Shown here piece by piece: positions 36,198 to 44,482 of a DNA stretch of 64,000 bases. The DNA is taken from positions 1 through 64,000 of the forward strand of contig NZ_CAKMTJ010000009.1 in NCBI RefSeq assembly GCF_928392795.1, read 5' to 3'. The position numbers were made by a program, and so were the translations under genes. The DNA is from Rothia nasimurium. Its GTDB lineage: Bacteria; Actinomycetota; Actinomycetes; Actinomycetales; Micrococcaceae. Below the pieces are notes generated by a model, which saw only the letters and a program-made list of their open reading frames with translations, was not told the origin of the DNA and did not search any database. Numbering within the stretch: position 1 is the first letter of the stretch; each line of letters opens with the position of its first letter.

Positions 36198-37800
36198 TCT
36201 CTTCTCCTTCTGCCCAGGGGGTCTCGGGGGTGGTGGCCATGTGCTTGGCGTGGGAAGCGCTGGGGGCTTCTTCTTCGTGTTCTGCGGCTGCTGCGAGGGC
36301 TTCTTCGTAGGTGGCTCCTGCCATCATCTGACCGAGCACGGAGCGGGGTGTGCTGGGCGGGACGATGCCCATGAGTTCGCCGTGGAAGAAGACGGCGATG
36401 CGGTCGGCTAGACCGTAAACCTCGTCGAGTTCGGTGGAGACGATGATGACGGGCACGCCCTTGTCGCGTTCTTCAACGATGCGCTTGTGGATGAACTCGA
36501 TGGAGCCGACGTCGACGCCGCGGGTGGGCTGGGATGCGACAAAGAGTTCTAGCGGGCGGGAGAGTTCGCGGGCTACGACGATTTTCTGCTGGTTACCGCC
36601 GGAAAGGGTCGAGGCGGTGTGCTCCTTGGAGCCCATGCGGATGTCGAACTCAGCACCTGCCCGGTCAGCGTTTTCAGAAATCTTGGCACGGTTGAGGGTG
36701 CCTGCCGATGAGAAGTCTTTGGTGTCGAAAAGGTCGAGGATCAGGTTCTCTGAAATAGAGAAGGAGCCGACGAGGCCGTCCTTGCTACGGTCTTCGGGCA
36801 CGAAGCCGACGCCGGTGCGCAGGACCTGCTTGGTGGTCATACCCAGCAGCTCGGTGCCGTTGAGCTTCATGGAGCCGGTGGCCTTGGGGTGCAGACCGAT
36901 GATGGATTCTGCCAATTCGGTCTGGCCGTTGCCCTGCACACCGGCAACGGCGAGAATTTCGCCGCCGTGCACGGTGAAGGTGACGTCCTTGAGCAGGGGC
37001 ACGCCGTTCTCTGCAACCAGGGTGAGGTTTTCGACGGCGAAGGTCTGGTCGTTGGTCTGGGCCTCAGACTTATCGACGGTCAGCTGCACGGCCTTACCGA
37101 CCATGAGGGAGGCCAGTTCGGTGGTCGACATGGAGGGGTCAGCGTGGCCCACGACCTTGCCGCGGCGGATGACGGTGATGTCGTCCGAAATTTCGCGGAC
37201 TTCGCGGAGCTTGTGGGAAATGAAGAGCAGGGACTTGCCGTCCTTACGGAGCTGATCCATGATGCCCAACAGCTGGTCGGTTTCTGCCGGGGTGAGCACA
37301 GCGGTGGGCTCGTCAAGAATCAGAATCTCTGCGTCGCGCACCAGGGCCTTGATAATTTCAACGCGCTGCTGCACGCCAACGGGCAGGTCTTCAACAATGG
37401 CGTCGGGGTCAACCGCAAAACCGTAGCGGTCTGAAATCTCACGGATTTTACGGCGGGTGGTCTCAAGATCAAGGGTGCCGCCCTTGAGGGATTCGGAGCC
37501 CAGGGCCACGTTCTCGGCAACGGTGAAGACGGGGACCAGCATAAAGTGCTGGTGCACCATGCCGATACCTGCGGCCATGGCGTCTGAGGGGCCTGAGAAC
37601 TCAACCGGCTGGTCGTCGATGAACAGCTGGCCTTCGGTGGGCTGGTAGAGACCGAAGATGACGTTCATGAGGGTGGACTTACCCGCGCCGTTTTCACCCA
37701 GCAAGCAGTGTACTGTGCCGGGGCGGACCACAAGGTCGATGCTGTCGTTCGCGGTAAAGTCACCGAAGCGTTTAGTGACCTTGCGCAGTTCGAGTTTCAT
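36184..37800 (-). CDS. Nucleoside ABC transporter ATPase (NupO-like, two domains)
   Basis: A 538-aa protein with two fused ATPase domains, like simple-sugar and nucleoside importers. First domain: Walker A LLGENGAGKSTLMNVIFG (about residue 33) and Walker B ILILDEPTAVLTP (about 160). Second domain: VAGVQGNGQTELAESI (about 284), signature TLSGGNQQKIVVARELSR (about 406), with Walker B LFVASQPTRGVD. The acidic C-terminal tail is unique. It is the first gene of the transporter trio and lies about 200 bp after the BmpA-like lipoprotein gene, separated by a hairpin. Confidence 0.9.
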   Translation of the reverse strand: MKLELRKVTKRFGDFTANDSIDLVVRPGTVHCLLGENGAGKSTLMNVIFGLYQPTEGQLFIDDQPVEFSGPSDAMAAGIGMVHQHFMLVPVFTVAENVALGSESLKGGTLDLETTRRKIREISDRYGFAVDPDAIVEDLPVGVQQRVEIIKALVRDAEILILDEPTAVLTPAETDQLLGIMDQLRKDGKSLLFISHKLREVREISDDITVIRRGKVVGHADPSMSTTELASLMVGKAVQLTVDKSEAQTNDQTFAVENLTLVAENGVPLLKDVTFTVHGGEILAVAGVQGNGQTELAESIIGLHPKATGSMKLNGTELLGMTTKQVLRTGVGFVPEDRSKDGLVGSFSISENLILDLFDTKDFSSAGTLNRAKISENADRAGAEFDIRMGSKEHTASTLSGGNQQKIVVARELSRPLELFVASQPTRGVDVGSIEFIHKRIVEERDKGVPVIIVSTELDEVYGLADRIAVFFHGELMGIVPPSTPRSVLGQMMAGATYEEALAAAAEHEEEAPSASHAKHMATTPETPWAEGEENERA

Positions 37801-37940
37801 GGGGTGGCTTTCTGTGTGAGAACCGGACGCACACTACGGCCTGGTGCAGGCTGCAGAGTGAAGGAGTGTTTGTGCCTAGTTTAGCGGTTTAGGCCCCTAC
37901 CCTAAAGGCTGTCTGCAAGAGCGGGACCGCTGACCAGACA

Positions 37941-37979
37941 AACGGCTCACACCTCTCGTTGCTGAGGGTGTGAGCCGTT
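37941..37979 (-). terminator. Hairpin between bmpA-like gene and ABC genes
   Basis: AACGGCTCACACC / GGTGTGAGCCGTT with a short loop. Such hairpins after binding-protein genes reduce expression of the downstream transport genes. Confidence 0.6.
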
Positions 37980-38007
37980 GTGAGTAGCCCGAGGCTAACC
38001 TGCCTGA

Positions 38008-39105
38008 TTAGGCGGTGGGGGTACCTGCGGTTTCGACCTTGATGGTACCTGAGATGATGTCTTCCTTGATCTTGTCGAGCTCATCCTTGGTCTCGTCTGA
38101 GACTGCTGATTCGAAGCTGTGGAAGGGGGCCAGGCCAACGCCGTCGTTCTCCAGGGTGCCAATGTAGGCGTCGGAGGTGAAGTTACCGTCCATGTCTGAC
38201 TTGATGGTTTCGGTGATAGCGGCGTCCATCTTCTTCATGATGGAGGTCAGGATGATGTCCTGGAAGTCGGGGTTGGTTTCAACACCGTCGGAGTCAACCC
38301 AGATGACAGAGGCGGGGTTCTCGGGGCTGGTGGCGTTGTATTCCTTGACAGCTTCGAGGGTGCCGGAACCTACGGGGCCAGCTACGGGCAAGATGATGTC
38401 TGCGCCCTGGTCCAGGAAGTTCTGGGTGTTGGTCTTGCCCTTGGTGGCGTCTTCGAAGTCACCGGTGAAGGTGCCTGACTGGCTCTCGGTGTTCCAGCCG
38501 AGTACCTCAACGTTGGCGCCCTTCTGCTCGTTGTAGTAGGCAACGCCCTGAGCAAAGCCGTCCATGAAGATGGTAACGGTGGGGAATTCCATACCGCCGT
38601 AGGTGGCAACCTTACCGGTCTTGGTCTGGGCAGCGGCCAGGTAGCCTGCCTGGAAGGCAGCCTGAGCGGTGTCGAAGACGATGGGGCGCACGTTGTCGAG
38701 CTCGATGGAGTTATCGTCAACGATGGTGAAGTGCATATCGGGGTTAGCTTCTGCTACTTCCTTGGTAGCATCTGCCAGGCCGAAGCCGACGGTAACGGTC
38801 AGGTTACAGCCTGACTGAACCATCTGGTCGAGGTTGGGGCCGTAGTCGGTTTCAGTGGTGGACTCAGCTTCCTTGTGCTCGATACCGTATTCAGCGACGG
38901 CATCCTGCAGACCCTTGTAGGAGTTCTGGTTGAAGGACTTGTCCTGGAAGCCACCGAAGTCAGAAACGATGCAGCCCAGGTAGTCGCTGCTCTCGCCGGA
39001 GGCTGAGGATGATTCTTCGGGGGCAGCGCCACATGCTGACAGCAGCAGGGCTGAGATACCCAGGATGGAACCGGTGGATGCAACGTGCTTACGTGAGAAA
39101 GCCAT
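38008..39105 (-). CDS. BmpA-family nucleoside-binding lipoprotein
   Basis: A 365-aa lipoprotein substrate-binding protein. The signal peptide ends in the lipobox LLLSACGA (Cys at about residue 25), then a Ser/Glu linker. The periplasmic-binding-type core begins YLGCIVSDFGGFQDKSFNQN, the conserved stretch of BmpA/Med/PnrA purine-nucleoside receptors, followed by GFGLADATKEVA, QAAFQAGYLAA and DIILPVAGPVGSGTLEA. It is in the same orientation and directly upstream of the NupOPQ-like genes, so nucleosides are the probable ligands. ATG 39105 has AAAAGGA. A 304-bp gap upstream holds its promoter, which I could not place. Confidence 0.92.
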   Translation of the reverse strand: MAFSRKHVASTGSILGISALLLSACGAAPEESSSASGESSDYLGCIVSDFGGFQDKSFNQNSYKGLQDAVAEYGIEHKEAESTTETDYGPNLDQMVQSGCNLTVTVGFGLADATKEVAEANPDMHFTIVDDNSIELDNVRPIVFDTAQAAFQAGYLAAAQTKTGKVATYGGMEFPTVTIFMDGFAQGVAYYNEQKGANVEVLGWNTESQSGTFTGDFEDATKGKTNTQNFLDQGADIILPVAGPVGSGTLEAVKEYNATSPENPASVIWVDSDGVETNPDFQDIILTSIMKKMDAAITETIKSDMDGNFTSDAYIGTLENDGVGLAPFHSFESAVSDETKDELDKIKEDIISGTIKVETAGTPTA

Positions 39106-39375
39106 GAAGGTCCTTTTCGTACGGCCCTGAAAGCGGGCGGCGCATAGTCTACGCCAACTGTGTGTGAGTGGTGCTTTCAGAGAAAATTTGCGTAACACAA
39201 CACATCTTAGTGTGATTCAGCTTCCCATTCACCCCCTATTTACTTCAAAAAGCGTGAACCGCGCAACAGGCTCCTGCTGTTTAATCACACAGAATATGTA
39301 TTTGAGCTAATCACAGAGGGCAGGAGGCCACCCCCGGGAGCGGGAGCGGGCGTCCTGCCCTCTCAAAAAATTTTC

Positions 39376-39401
39376 TGAAAAAAGTTACCAGCCGGTAACT
39401 T
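39376..39401 (-). terminator. Terminator after M20 amidohydrolase
   Basis: On the minus strand AAGTTACC-GGCT-GGTAACTT followed by TTTTC, 8 bp past the stop at 39410. A second larger hairpin, AGAGGGCAGGA / TCCTGCCCTCT (39315-39362), follows. Confidence 0.75.
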
Positions 39402-39409
39402 CCCGGAGG

Positions 39410-40633
39410 TTAGCTGCGAGACAGCTCCGAGCGGATAGCCCGCAGCGCGGTCGCGGCCATAACCTGCACCCCGTACTCAATCGCGCGTTCGTCCGGAACG
39501 TAATCCCCCCGGTGCAGGTCGTAGGTCACCCCACCGGGCACGCGGGTGCCCAGACGAATCAGGGCACCGGGAACCTCCTGGAGCATCCAGGCGAAGTCTT
39601 CCCCACCCATGGACTGCTCCACCAGCACCACGGAGTCCTCCCCCAGCTCCGCACGGGAGGCCGCCTCAATCATGGCTACCTCATCTTCGGTATTGACGGA
39701 CGGCGGAACCCCCCGGTAGTGCTCAAGCTCAACCTCTACGTTGTAGGGGGCAGCGATCTGATCGACCACCTCATCGAGCATGGCACCGGCCTGTTTCCAG
39801 ACGTCCGCGTCCAGGCAGCGCATGGTACCCGCCAAGAAAGCGGTGGACGGAATAGCGTTGGGAGCTACCCCCGCCTCAATCTGCCCCCAGGCAACCAGCA
39901 CGCCGGAGCGGACGTCCGTCTTGCGCGAGAGCACAGCAGGCACGTTGATCGCGATTTGGGAGAGGGCGTAAATGACGTCCTCGGTCAGGTGCGGGCGGGA
40001 GGTGTGGCCGCCGCGGCCCTTGAGAGTAATTTTGATGGTGTCAGAGGCACTAGTGATTGCACCGATGCGGGTACCGATTTTACCCACGTCAACCTTGGGT
40101 TCACAGTGCAGGGCGAAGGCGCGGGGCACACCCTCGAGGATGCCCTGGGCAATGACGTCCACGGCCCCGCCGGGCAGCTGCTCCTCAGCCGGCTGGAAGA
40201 TAATACGCACTGTGCCGCCCAGGGGAAGCTCCTGGTGAAGGCGGTGCAGGGCAATAGCAACCCCCAGCATGACGGTCTGGTGAATATCGTGACCGCAGGC
40301 GTGCATGACACCATCGACCTGCGAAGCGTAGGGCAGGTCGGTTTCCTCCTGAATAGGCAGGGCATCGATATCGGCGCGCAGGGCAGCAGCCATCGGGCCA
40401 GAACCCACATCCACGTAGCAGCCGGTACCCTTCAAATGCTTGGGTGCCAGCCCAGCCTCGGTGAGGGTACGGAAAATACGCTCGGTCGTCTTGTTCTCAA
40501 GGTACGACAGCTCAGGGTTCTGATGCACCTCGCGGCGAAAAGCAATCAGTTCCGGCACCAGGGTACGCAGACGCTGGGCAAACAAGGGTGAGCTCAGATC
40601 CAAGGAGCTTGCAGCAAAAGAATAGGACGACAT
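39410..40633 (-). CDS. M20 family amidohydrolase
   Basis: A 407-aa zinc or manganese peptidase of the AmiA/HipO subfamily that removes N-acyl groups from amino acids. It has ALRADIDALPIQEETDLPYA (about residue 87), the metal-binding VMHACGHDIHQT (about 109), IFQPAEEQLPGGA with the catalytic Glu (about 150) and the dimer domain beginning GRGGHTSRPH (about 210). The final metal ligand is in MGGEDFAWML (about 350). ATG 40633 follows TACTCT by 6 nt, fitting a leaderless message. Natural substrate is unknown. Confidence 0.9.
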   Translation of the reverse strand: MSSYSFAASSLDLSSPLFAQRLRTLVPELIAFRREVHQNPELSYLENKTTERIFRTLTEAGLAPKHLKGTGCYVDVGSGPMAAALRADIDALPIQEETDLPYASQVDGVMHACGHDIHQTVMLGVAIALHRLHQELPLGGTVRIIFQPAEEQLPGGAVDVIAQGILEGVPRAFALHCEPKVDVGKIGTRIGAITSASDTIKITLKGRGGHTSRPHLTEDVIYALSQIAINVPAVLSRKTDVRSGVLVAWGQIEAGVAPNAIPSTAFLAGTMRCLDADVWKQAGAMLDEVVDQIAAPYNVEVELEHYRGVPPSVNTEDEVAMIEAASRAELGEDSVVLVEQSMGGEDFAWMLQEVPGALIRLGTRVPGGVTYDLHRGDYVPDERAIEYGVQVMAATALRAIRSELSRS

Positions 40634-40639
40634 GTATAT

Positions 40640-40645
40640 AGAGTA
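40640..40645 (-). promoter_or_regulatory. M20 gene -10 box
   Basis: TACTCT on the minus strand, 6 nt before the ATG; leaderless type. Confidence 0.45.
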
Positions 40646-40655
40646 GCCCCTCGCA

Positions 40656-40696
40656 CAAAAAAGTCGCGCTCCACAGGGGATGTGGAGCGCGACTTT
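40656..40696 (-). terminator. Terminator of the sdhCDAB operon
   Basis: Minus strand AGTCGCGCTCCACA / TGTGGAGCGCGACT with a 5-nt loop followed by TTTTT, 10 bp past the sdhB stop. Confidence 0.85.
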
Positions 40697-40706
40697 CTAC
40701 CGGCCT

Positions 40707-41492
40707 TTAGAGGGAGCGGGCCAGGATAGCCTGCTTGACCTCGGCAATCGCCTTGGTAATTTCAATACCGCGGGGGCAAGCCTCGGTGCAGTTGAAGGTG
40801 GTGCGGCAGCGCCAGACGCCTTCCTTATCGTTGAGAATCTCAAGACGCATGTCACCGGCGTCATCGCGAGAGTCGAAGATGAAGCGGTGGGCGTTGACGA
40901 TAGCTGCGGGTCCGAAGTACTGGCCGTCGGTCCAGAAGACGGGGCAGGACGAGGTACACGCGGCGCAGAGGATGCATTTGGTGGTGTCGTCAAAGCGGGC
41001 GCGGTCTTCCTGGGACTGGTAGCGCTCGCGCTCCGGCTCGTGGGTGTCGTTGACCAGGAAGGGCATAATCTCACGGTAGGCCTGGAAGAAGGGTTCCATA
41101 TCTACGATGAGGTCCTTCTCGCAGGGCAGACCCTTGATGGGCTCAACGGTAATCGGCTTGGACAGGTCAAGATCCTTGAGCAGGGTCTTGCAGGCCAGAC
41201 GGTTACGGCCGTTGATGCGCATAGCGTCGGAGCCGCAGATACCGTGAGCACAGGAGCGGCGGAAGGACAGCGAGCCATCAATCTCCCACTTAATCTTGTG
41301 CAGGGCATCGAGCACACGGTCGGTGCCGTACATAGTCAGCTTGAATTCGTCCCAGTGGGCTTCTGCTGACTCTTCGGGGTTGTAACGGCGAACCTGCACA
41401 GTCACGTCGAAGGTGGGAATAGCGCCCGCTTCGCCTGACTCAGACTTCAGCTCAACCTTGGATTCGGGTTCACGTGCTTCAAAATCAGCCAT
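40707..41492 (-). CDS. sdhB: Succinate dehydrogenase iron-sulfur subunit
   Basis: Complex II electron-transfer subunit. The 261-aa protein carries the 2Fe-2S ligands in RSCAHGICGSDAMRINGRN (about residue 75, with the Asp also seen in E. coli SdhB). The 4Fe-4S and 3Fe-4S clusters are in CILCAACTSSCPVFW (about 160) and CTEACPRGIEITKAI (about 230). It is the last gene of the sdhCDAB operon, with one bp between it and the sdhA stop, and a strong terminator follows. Confidence 0.96.
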   Translation of the reverse strand: MADFEAREPESKVELKSESGEAGAIPTFDVTVQVRRYNPEESAEAHWDEFKLTMYGTDRVLDALHKIKWEIDGSLSFRRSCAHGICGSDAMRINGRNRLACKTLLKDLDLSKPITVEPIKGLPCEKDLIVDMEPFFQAYREIMPFLVNDTHEPERERYQSQEDRARFDDTTKCILCAACTSSCPVFWTDGQYFGPAAIVNAHRFIFDSRDDAGDMRLEILNDKEGVWRCRTTFNCTEACPRGIEITKAIAEVKQAILARSL

Positions 41493-41493
41493 T

Positions 41494-43257
41494 TTAGTAC
41501 TTACGCTCCATCGGTTCGTAGCGGGTGAAGGTCACGGGCTTGGTGTCAAAACGCAGACCCTTAATGCCTTCCATCTCGGCGTTCTCATCGAGGTAGACCA
41601 TCGAGTGCTTCATGAAGTTGGCGTCGTCGCGGTCGGGGTAGTCCTCGCGGAAGTGACCGCCGCGGGATTCCTTGCGGTGCAGGGCCGCAACGGACATGAC
41701 CTTGGCCAGTTCCAGCAGGAAGCCCAGTTCAACTGCTTCAAGCAGGTCGAGGTTGAAGCGCTTGCCCTTGTCCTGAATCTGGATGTTCTTGTAGCGCTCT
41801 TCAAGCTCAACAATCTTGTTGACGGCGTTGTGGATGGTTGCCTCGGTACGGAAAACCTGCATGTCGGCGTCCATGACGTCCTGCAGTTCCTTACGCAACT
41901 GGCCGACCTTTTCGGTGCCTTCGCCGTTGCGGATCTGGTTGAGCAGTTCCAGGGTGGCGTCGGCTGCATCGTCGGGGACGGGCAGGAAGTCAGCTGATGC
42001 TGCGTATTCTGCTGCGTAGATGCCGGCGCGCTTACCGAAGACGTTGATGTCGAGCAGGGAGTTGGTGCCCAGGCGGTTAGAACCGTGAACCGATACGCAG
42101 GCGACCTCACCGGCAGCGTAAAGGCCGGGGATGATGTCCTCGGAGTTGGAGTGTACCTCTGCCTTGATGTTGGTGGGAATGCCACCCATGGCGTAGTGGG
42201 CGGTAGGGAAGACCGGGACGGGCTCGGTGTAGGGCTCAACACCCAGGTAGGTACGAGCGAACTCGGTGATGTCCGGGAGCTTCTCGTCGATATGGGAGGG
42301 CTCAAGGTGGGTCAGGTCCAGCAGGACGTAGTCCTTGTTGGGGCCGCAGCCTCGACCCTCACGTACCTCGTTCGCCATGGAACGGGCCACGATATCGCGG
42401 GGCGCCAGGTCCTTAATGGTGGGGGCGTAGCGCTCCATGAAGCGTTCGCCGTCGGAGTTACGCAGAATGCCGCCTTCACCGCGGGCGGCCTCAGAGACCA
42501 GAATGCCCAGGCCAGCAAGGCCGGTGGGGTGGAACTGCACGAACTCCATGTCTTCCAAGGGAATACCGTTGCGCAGGGCAATGGCCATACCGTCACCGGT
42601 CAGGGTGTGGGCGTTGGAGGTGGTCTTGAAGATCTTGCCACAGCCACCGGAGGCGAAGATAACGCTCTTGGCCTGGAAGACGTGGACGTCGCCGGTAGCC
42701 AGGTCGTAGGAGACAACACCTGCGGGGCGGCGGACGCCGTCCTCGTCCTCAACCATAACCAGGTCGAGCACGTAGTATTCGTTGTAGAACTCTACGTTGT
42801 GCTTGACGCAGTTCTGGTAGAGGGTCTGCAGAATCATGTGGCCGGTGCGGTCTGCTGCGTAGCAGGCGCGGCGCACAGGGGCCTTACCGTGGTCGCGGGT
42901 GTGGCCACCGAAACGGCGCTGGTCAATACGGCCCTCGGGAGTGCGGTTAAAGGGAAGACCCATCTTCTCGAGATCGAGAACGGCATCGATGGCTTCCTTA
43001 GCCATGACCTCAGCTGAGTCCTGGTCTACCAGGTAGTCGCCGCCCTTGATGGTGTCAAAGGTATGCCACTCCCAGTTGTCCTCTTCAACGTTAGCCAGAG
43101 CCGCACACATGCCGCCCTGGGCAGCACCGGTGTGGGAGCGGGTGGGGTAGAGCTTGGTGAGCACAGCGGTGCGGACGCGCTGGCCAGCTTCGATAGCGGC
43201 TCGCATACCTGCGCCGCCTGCGCCGATGATAACGACGTCGTACTTATGTACCTGCAT
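41494..43257 (-). CDS. sdhA: Succinate dehydrogenase flavoprotein subunit
   Basis: Catalytic subunit oxidising succinate to fumarate with covalent FAD. The 587-aa protein has the dinucleotide fold VVIIGAGGAGMRAAIEA (about residue 7) and the FAD-attachment His in SHTGAAQGGMCAAL (about 42). GHTRDHGKAPVRRACYAADRTGH spans the active-site region (given by its ends: GHTRDHGK and ADRTGH). The catalytic RGEGGILRNSDGERFMERYA stretch lies at about 252, and HGSNRLGTNSLLD at about 392. It lies between sdhD and sdhB. Confidence 0.96.
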   Translation of the reverse strand: MQVHKYDVVIIGAGGAGMRAAIEAGQRVRTAVLTKLYPTRSHTGAAQGGMCAALANVEEDNWEWHTFDTIKGGDYLVDQDSAEVMAKEAIDAVLDLEKMGLPFNRTPEGRIDQRRFGGHTRDHGKAPVRRACYAADRTGHMILQTLYQNCVKHNVEFYNEYYVLDLVMVEDEDGVRRPAGVVSYDLATGDVHVFQAKSVIFASGGCGKIFKTTSNAHTLTGDGMAIALRNGIPLEDMEFVQFHPTGLAGLGILVSEAARGEGGILRNSDGERFMERYAPTIKDLAPRDIVARSMANEVREGRGCGPNKDYVLLDLTHLEPSHIDEKLPDITEFARTYLGVEPYTEPVPVFPTAHYAMGGIPTNIKAEVHSNSEDIIPGLYAAGEVACVSVHGSNRLGTNSLLDINVFGKRAGIYAAEYAASADFLPVPDDAADATLELLNQIRNGEGTEKVGQLRKELQDVMDADMQVFRTEATIHNAVNKIVELEERYKNIQIQDKGKRFNLDLLEAVELGFLLELAKVMSVAALHRKESRGGHFREDYPDRDDANFMKHSMVYLDENAEMEGIKGLRFDTKPVTFTRYEPMERKY

Positions 43258-43297
43258 TGTGTGAATGCTTCTTTCTAAAATCTAGAGCGCCAATAGC

Positions 43298-43783
43298 TTA
43301 CGGGGCGGTGCAGAAGGACGGCAGAAGGTCTGCGGCTGCACCGGCGGGGCAGGGGTCAAAGGTGAAGATGACCAGGGTGCCCAGAAGAATCACGAAAGCG
43401 GTGGCAAGGAAGAGGGCTACCTTCAGGGCGAAGCGCACGCCGTCCTTTTCTGCGTAATCGTCGATGATGACGCGAATGCCGTTAGCACCGTGCAGCATAG
43501 CCAGCCACAGGAGCAGAAGATCCCAGACCTGCCAGAAGGGGTTAGCCAGCTTACCGCCGACAAAACCGAAGTCGATGCGGTGTACGCCTTCGCCCATCAT
43601 GAGGTTGACGAAGAGGTGACCGAAAATCAGGATGACCAGCAGAACACCGGAGACACGCATGTAAAGCCAGGCGAACATCTCGAAGTTGTTGCGCTTGGAC
43701 GAGGCGCGGTTGTATTTGACACCCGATACGGTGTTGTCGCGGCTACGGGGAACCGAAATCTTGGTTTTCAGAGGAGTTGCCAT
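43298..43783 (-). CDS. sdhD: Succinate dehydrogenase membrane subunit
   Basis: A 161-aa membrane anchor with three transmembrane segments: MFAWLYMRVSGVLLVILIFG (about residue 38), VWDLLLLWLAMLHGANGIR and LKVALFLATAFVILLGTLVIF. The His in GHLFVNLMMGEGVHRIDF is a candidate haem or quinone ligand. It lies 3 bp after sdhC and about 40 bp before sdhA. Confidence 0.9.
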   Translation of the reverse strand: MATPLKTKISVPRSRDNTVSGVKYNRASSKRNNFEMFAWLYMRVSGVLLVILIFGHLFVNLMMGEGVHRIDFGFVGGKLANPFWQVWDLLLLWLAMLHGANGIRVIIDDYAEKDGVRFALKVALFLATAFVILLGTLVIFTFDPCPAGAAADLLPSFCTAP

Positions 43784-43786
43784 GTC

Positions 43787-44167
43787 TTAGTGACCCCCAA
43801 AGACGAGCATGAAGTGACGGACGAGGAAGGGAACCATGACGACGGCCCAAAGCACCAGGACGCCCCAGAGCATAGCCTTCTGGTTCTTGGCACCGTTCTT
43901 CCAGAAGTCCACCAGGATAATGCGGATACCGTTAAAAGCGTGGTAGACAATAGCTGCTACCAGAACAGCTTCGCCCAGACCCATGATGGGGTTCTTGTAG
44001 ATGTGCATGACGGCGTTGTAGGCCTCGGGAGAGACGCGGACGACGGCGGTATCAAGCACGTGAACCAGCAAGAAGAAGAAAATGGCGATACCGGTAATGC
44101 GGTGGGCAACCCACGACCACATACCTTCACGGCCGCGGTACAGCGTGCCCTTGGATGTATTCGGCAC
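43787..44167 (-). CDS. sdhC: Succinate dehydrogenase cytochrome b556 subunit
   Basis: A 126-aa haem-binding anchor, first gene of the operon. MPNTSKGTLYRGREGMWSWV leads into HRITGIAIFFFLLVHVLDTA, with the haem His pair (about residues 22 and 37). Two further helices follow, including YHAFNGIRIILVDF. GTG 44167 with GGAGG 8 nt upstream is chosen over an ATG at 44230. The upstream 315 bp hold the operon promoter, which I could not fix. Confidence 0.9.
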   Translation of the reverse strand: MPNTSKGTLYRGREGMWSWVAHRITGIAIFFFLLVHVLDTAVVRVSPEAYNAVMHIYKNPIMGLGEAVLVAAIVYHAFNGIRIILVDFWKNGAKNQKAMLWGVLVLWAVVMVPFLVRHFMLVFGGH

Positions 44168-44320
44168 TGAATAACCTCCTGTGTGATGCGAGACGACACA
44201 CCGATAGGTTGAGCCCATCTGTGCGCCCACGCAACATACGTATTGTGTGTTCTACTCAACAGCAAGATTAGCAGGTTTTAGGGCTGCTTACTTACACCGT
44301 GTCACCATCTCTTACCCCCG

Positions 44321-44335
44321 TATTTCCGGGAAATA
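44321..44335. promoter_or_regulatory. Palindrome in the sdh/manC divergent region
   Basis: TATTTCC-G-GGAAATA is a perfect 15-bp palindrome midway between divergent sdhC and manC, a plausible repressor site. The rest of 44168-44482 contains an ATACGTAT palindrome near 44239 and the manC promoter, and no gene. Confidence 0.35.
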
Positions 44336-44467
44336 GGCAAGGTTTTAATGCCCTTAAGCCAGCTATCGGCGTTATCATGCGGAAGCCGCCGTGAGGTTTT
44401 CCGTCAAAAGTGACCGGCGCCGTACAGTTTAAGGAAAAGATTTCATCATTATGACTTCAATTCTGGG

Positions 44468-44473
44468 TACACT
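44468..44473 (+). promoter_or_regulatory. manC-like gene -10 box
   Basis: TACACT, with TGGG just upstream (extended -10), 9 nt before ATG 44483. Confidence 0.5.
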
Positions 44474-44482
44474 GTAGAAACA

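Noticed and set aside
39512..40591. Open frame of 359 codons opposite the M20 amidohydrolase
   Set aside because: Antisense shadow: the opposite strand has all M20 metal motifs and a leaderless promoter.
42085..43017. Open frame of 310 codons opposite sdhA
   Set aside because: Antisense shadow of sdhA with Val/Gly-rich composition and no recognisable domain.
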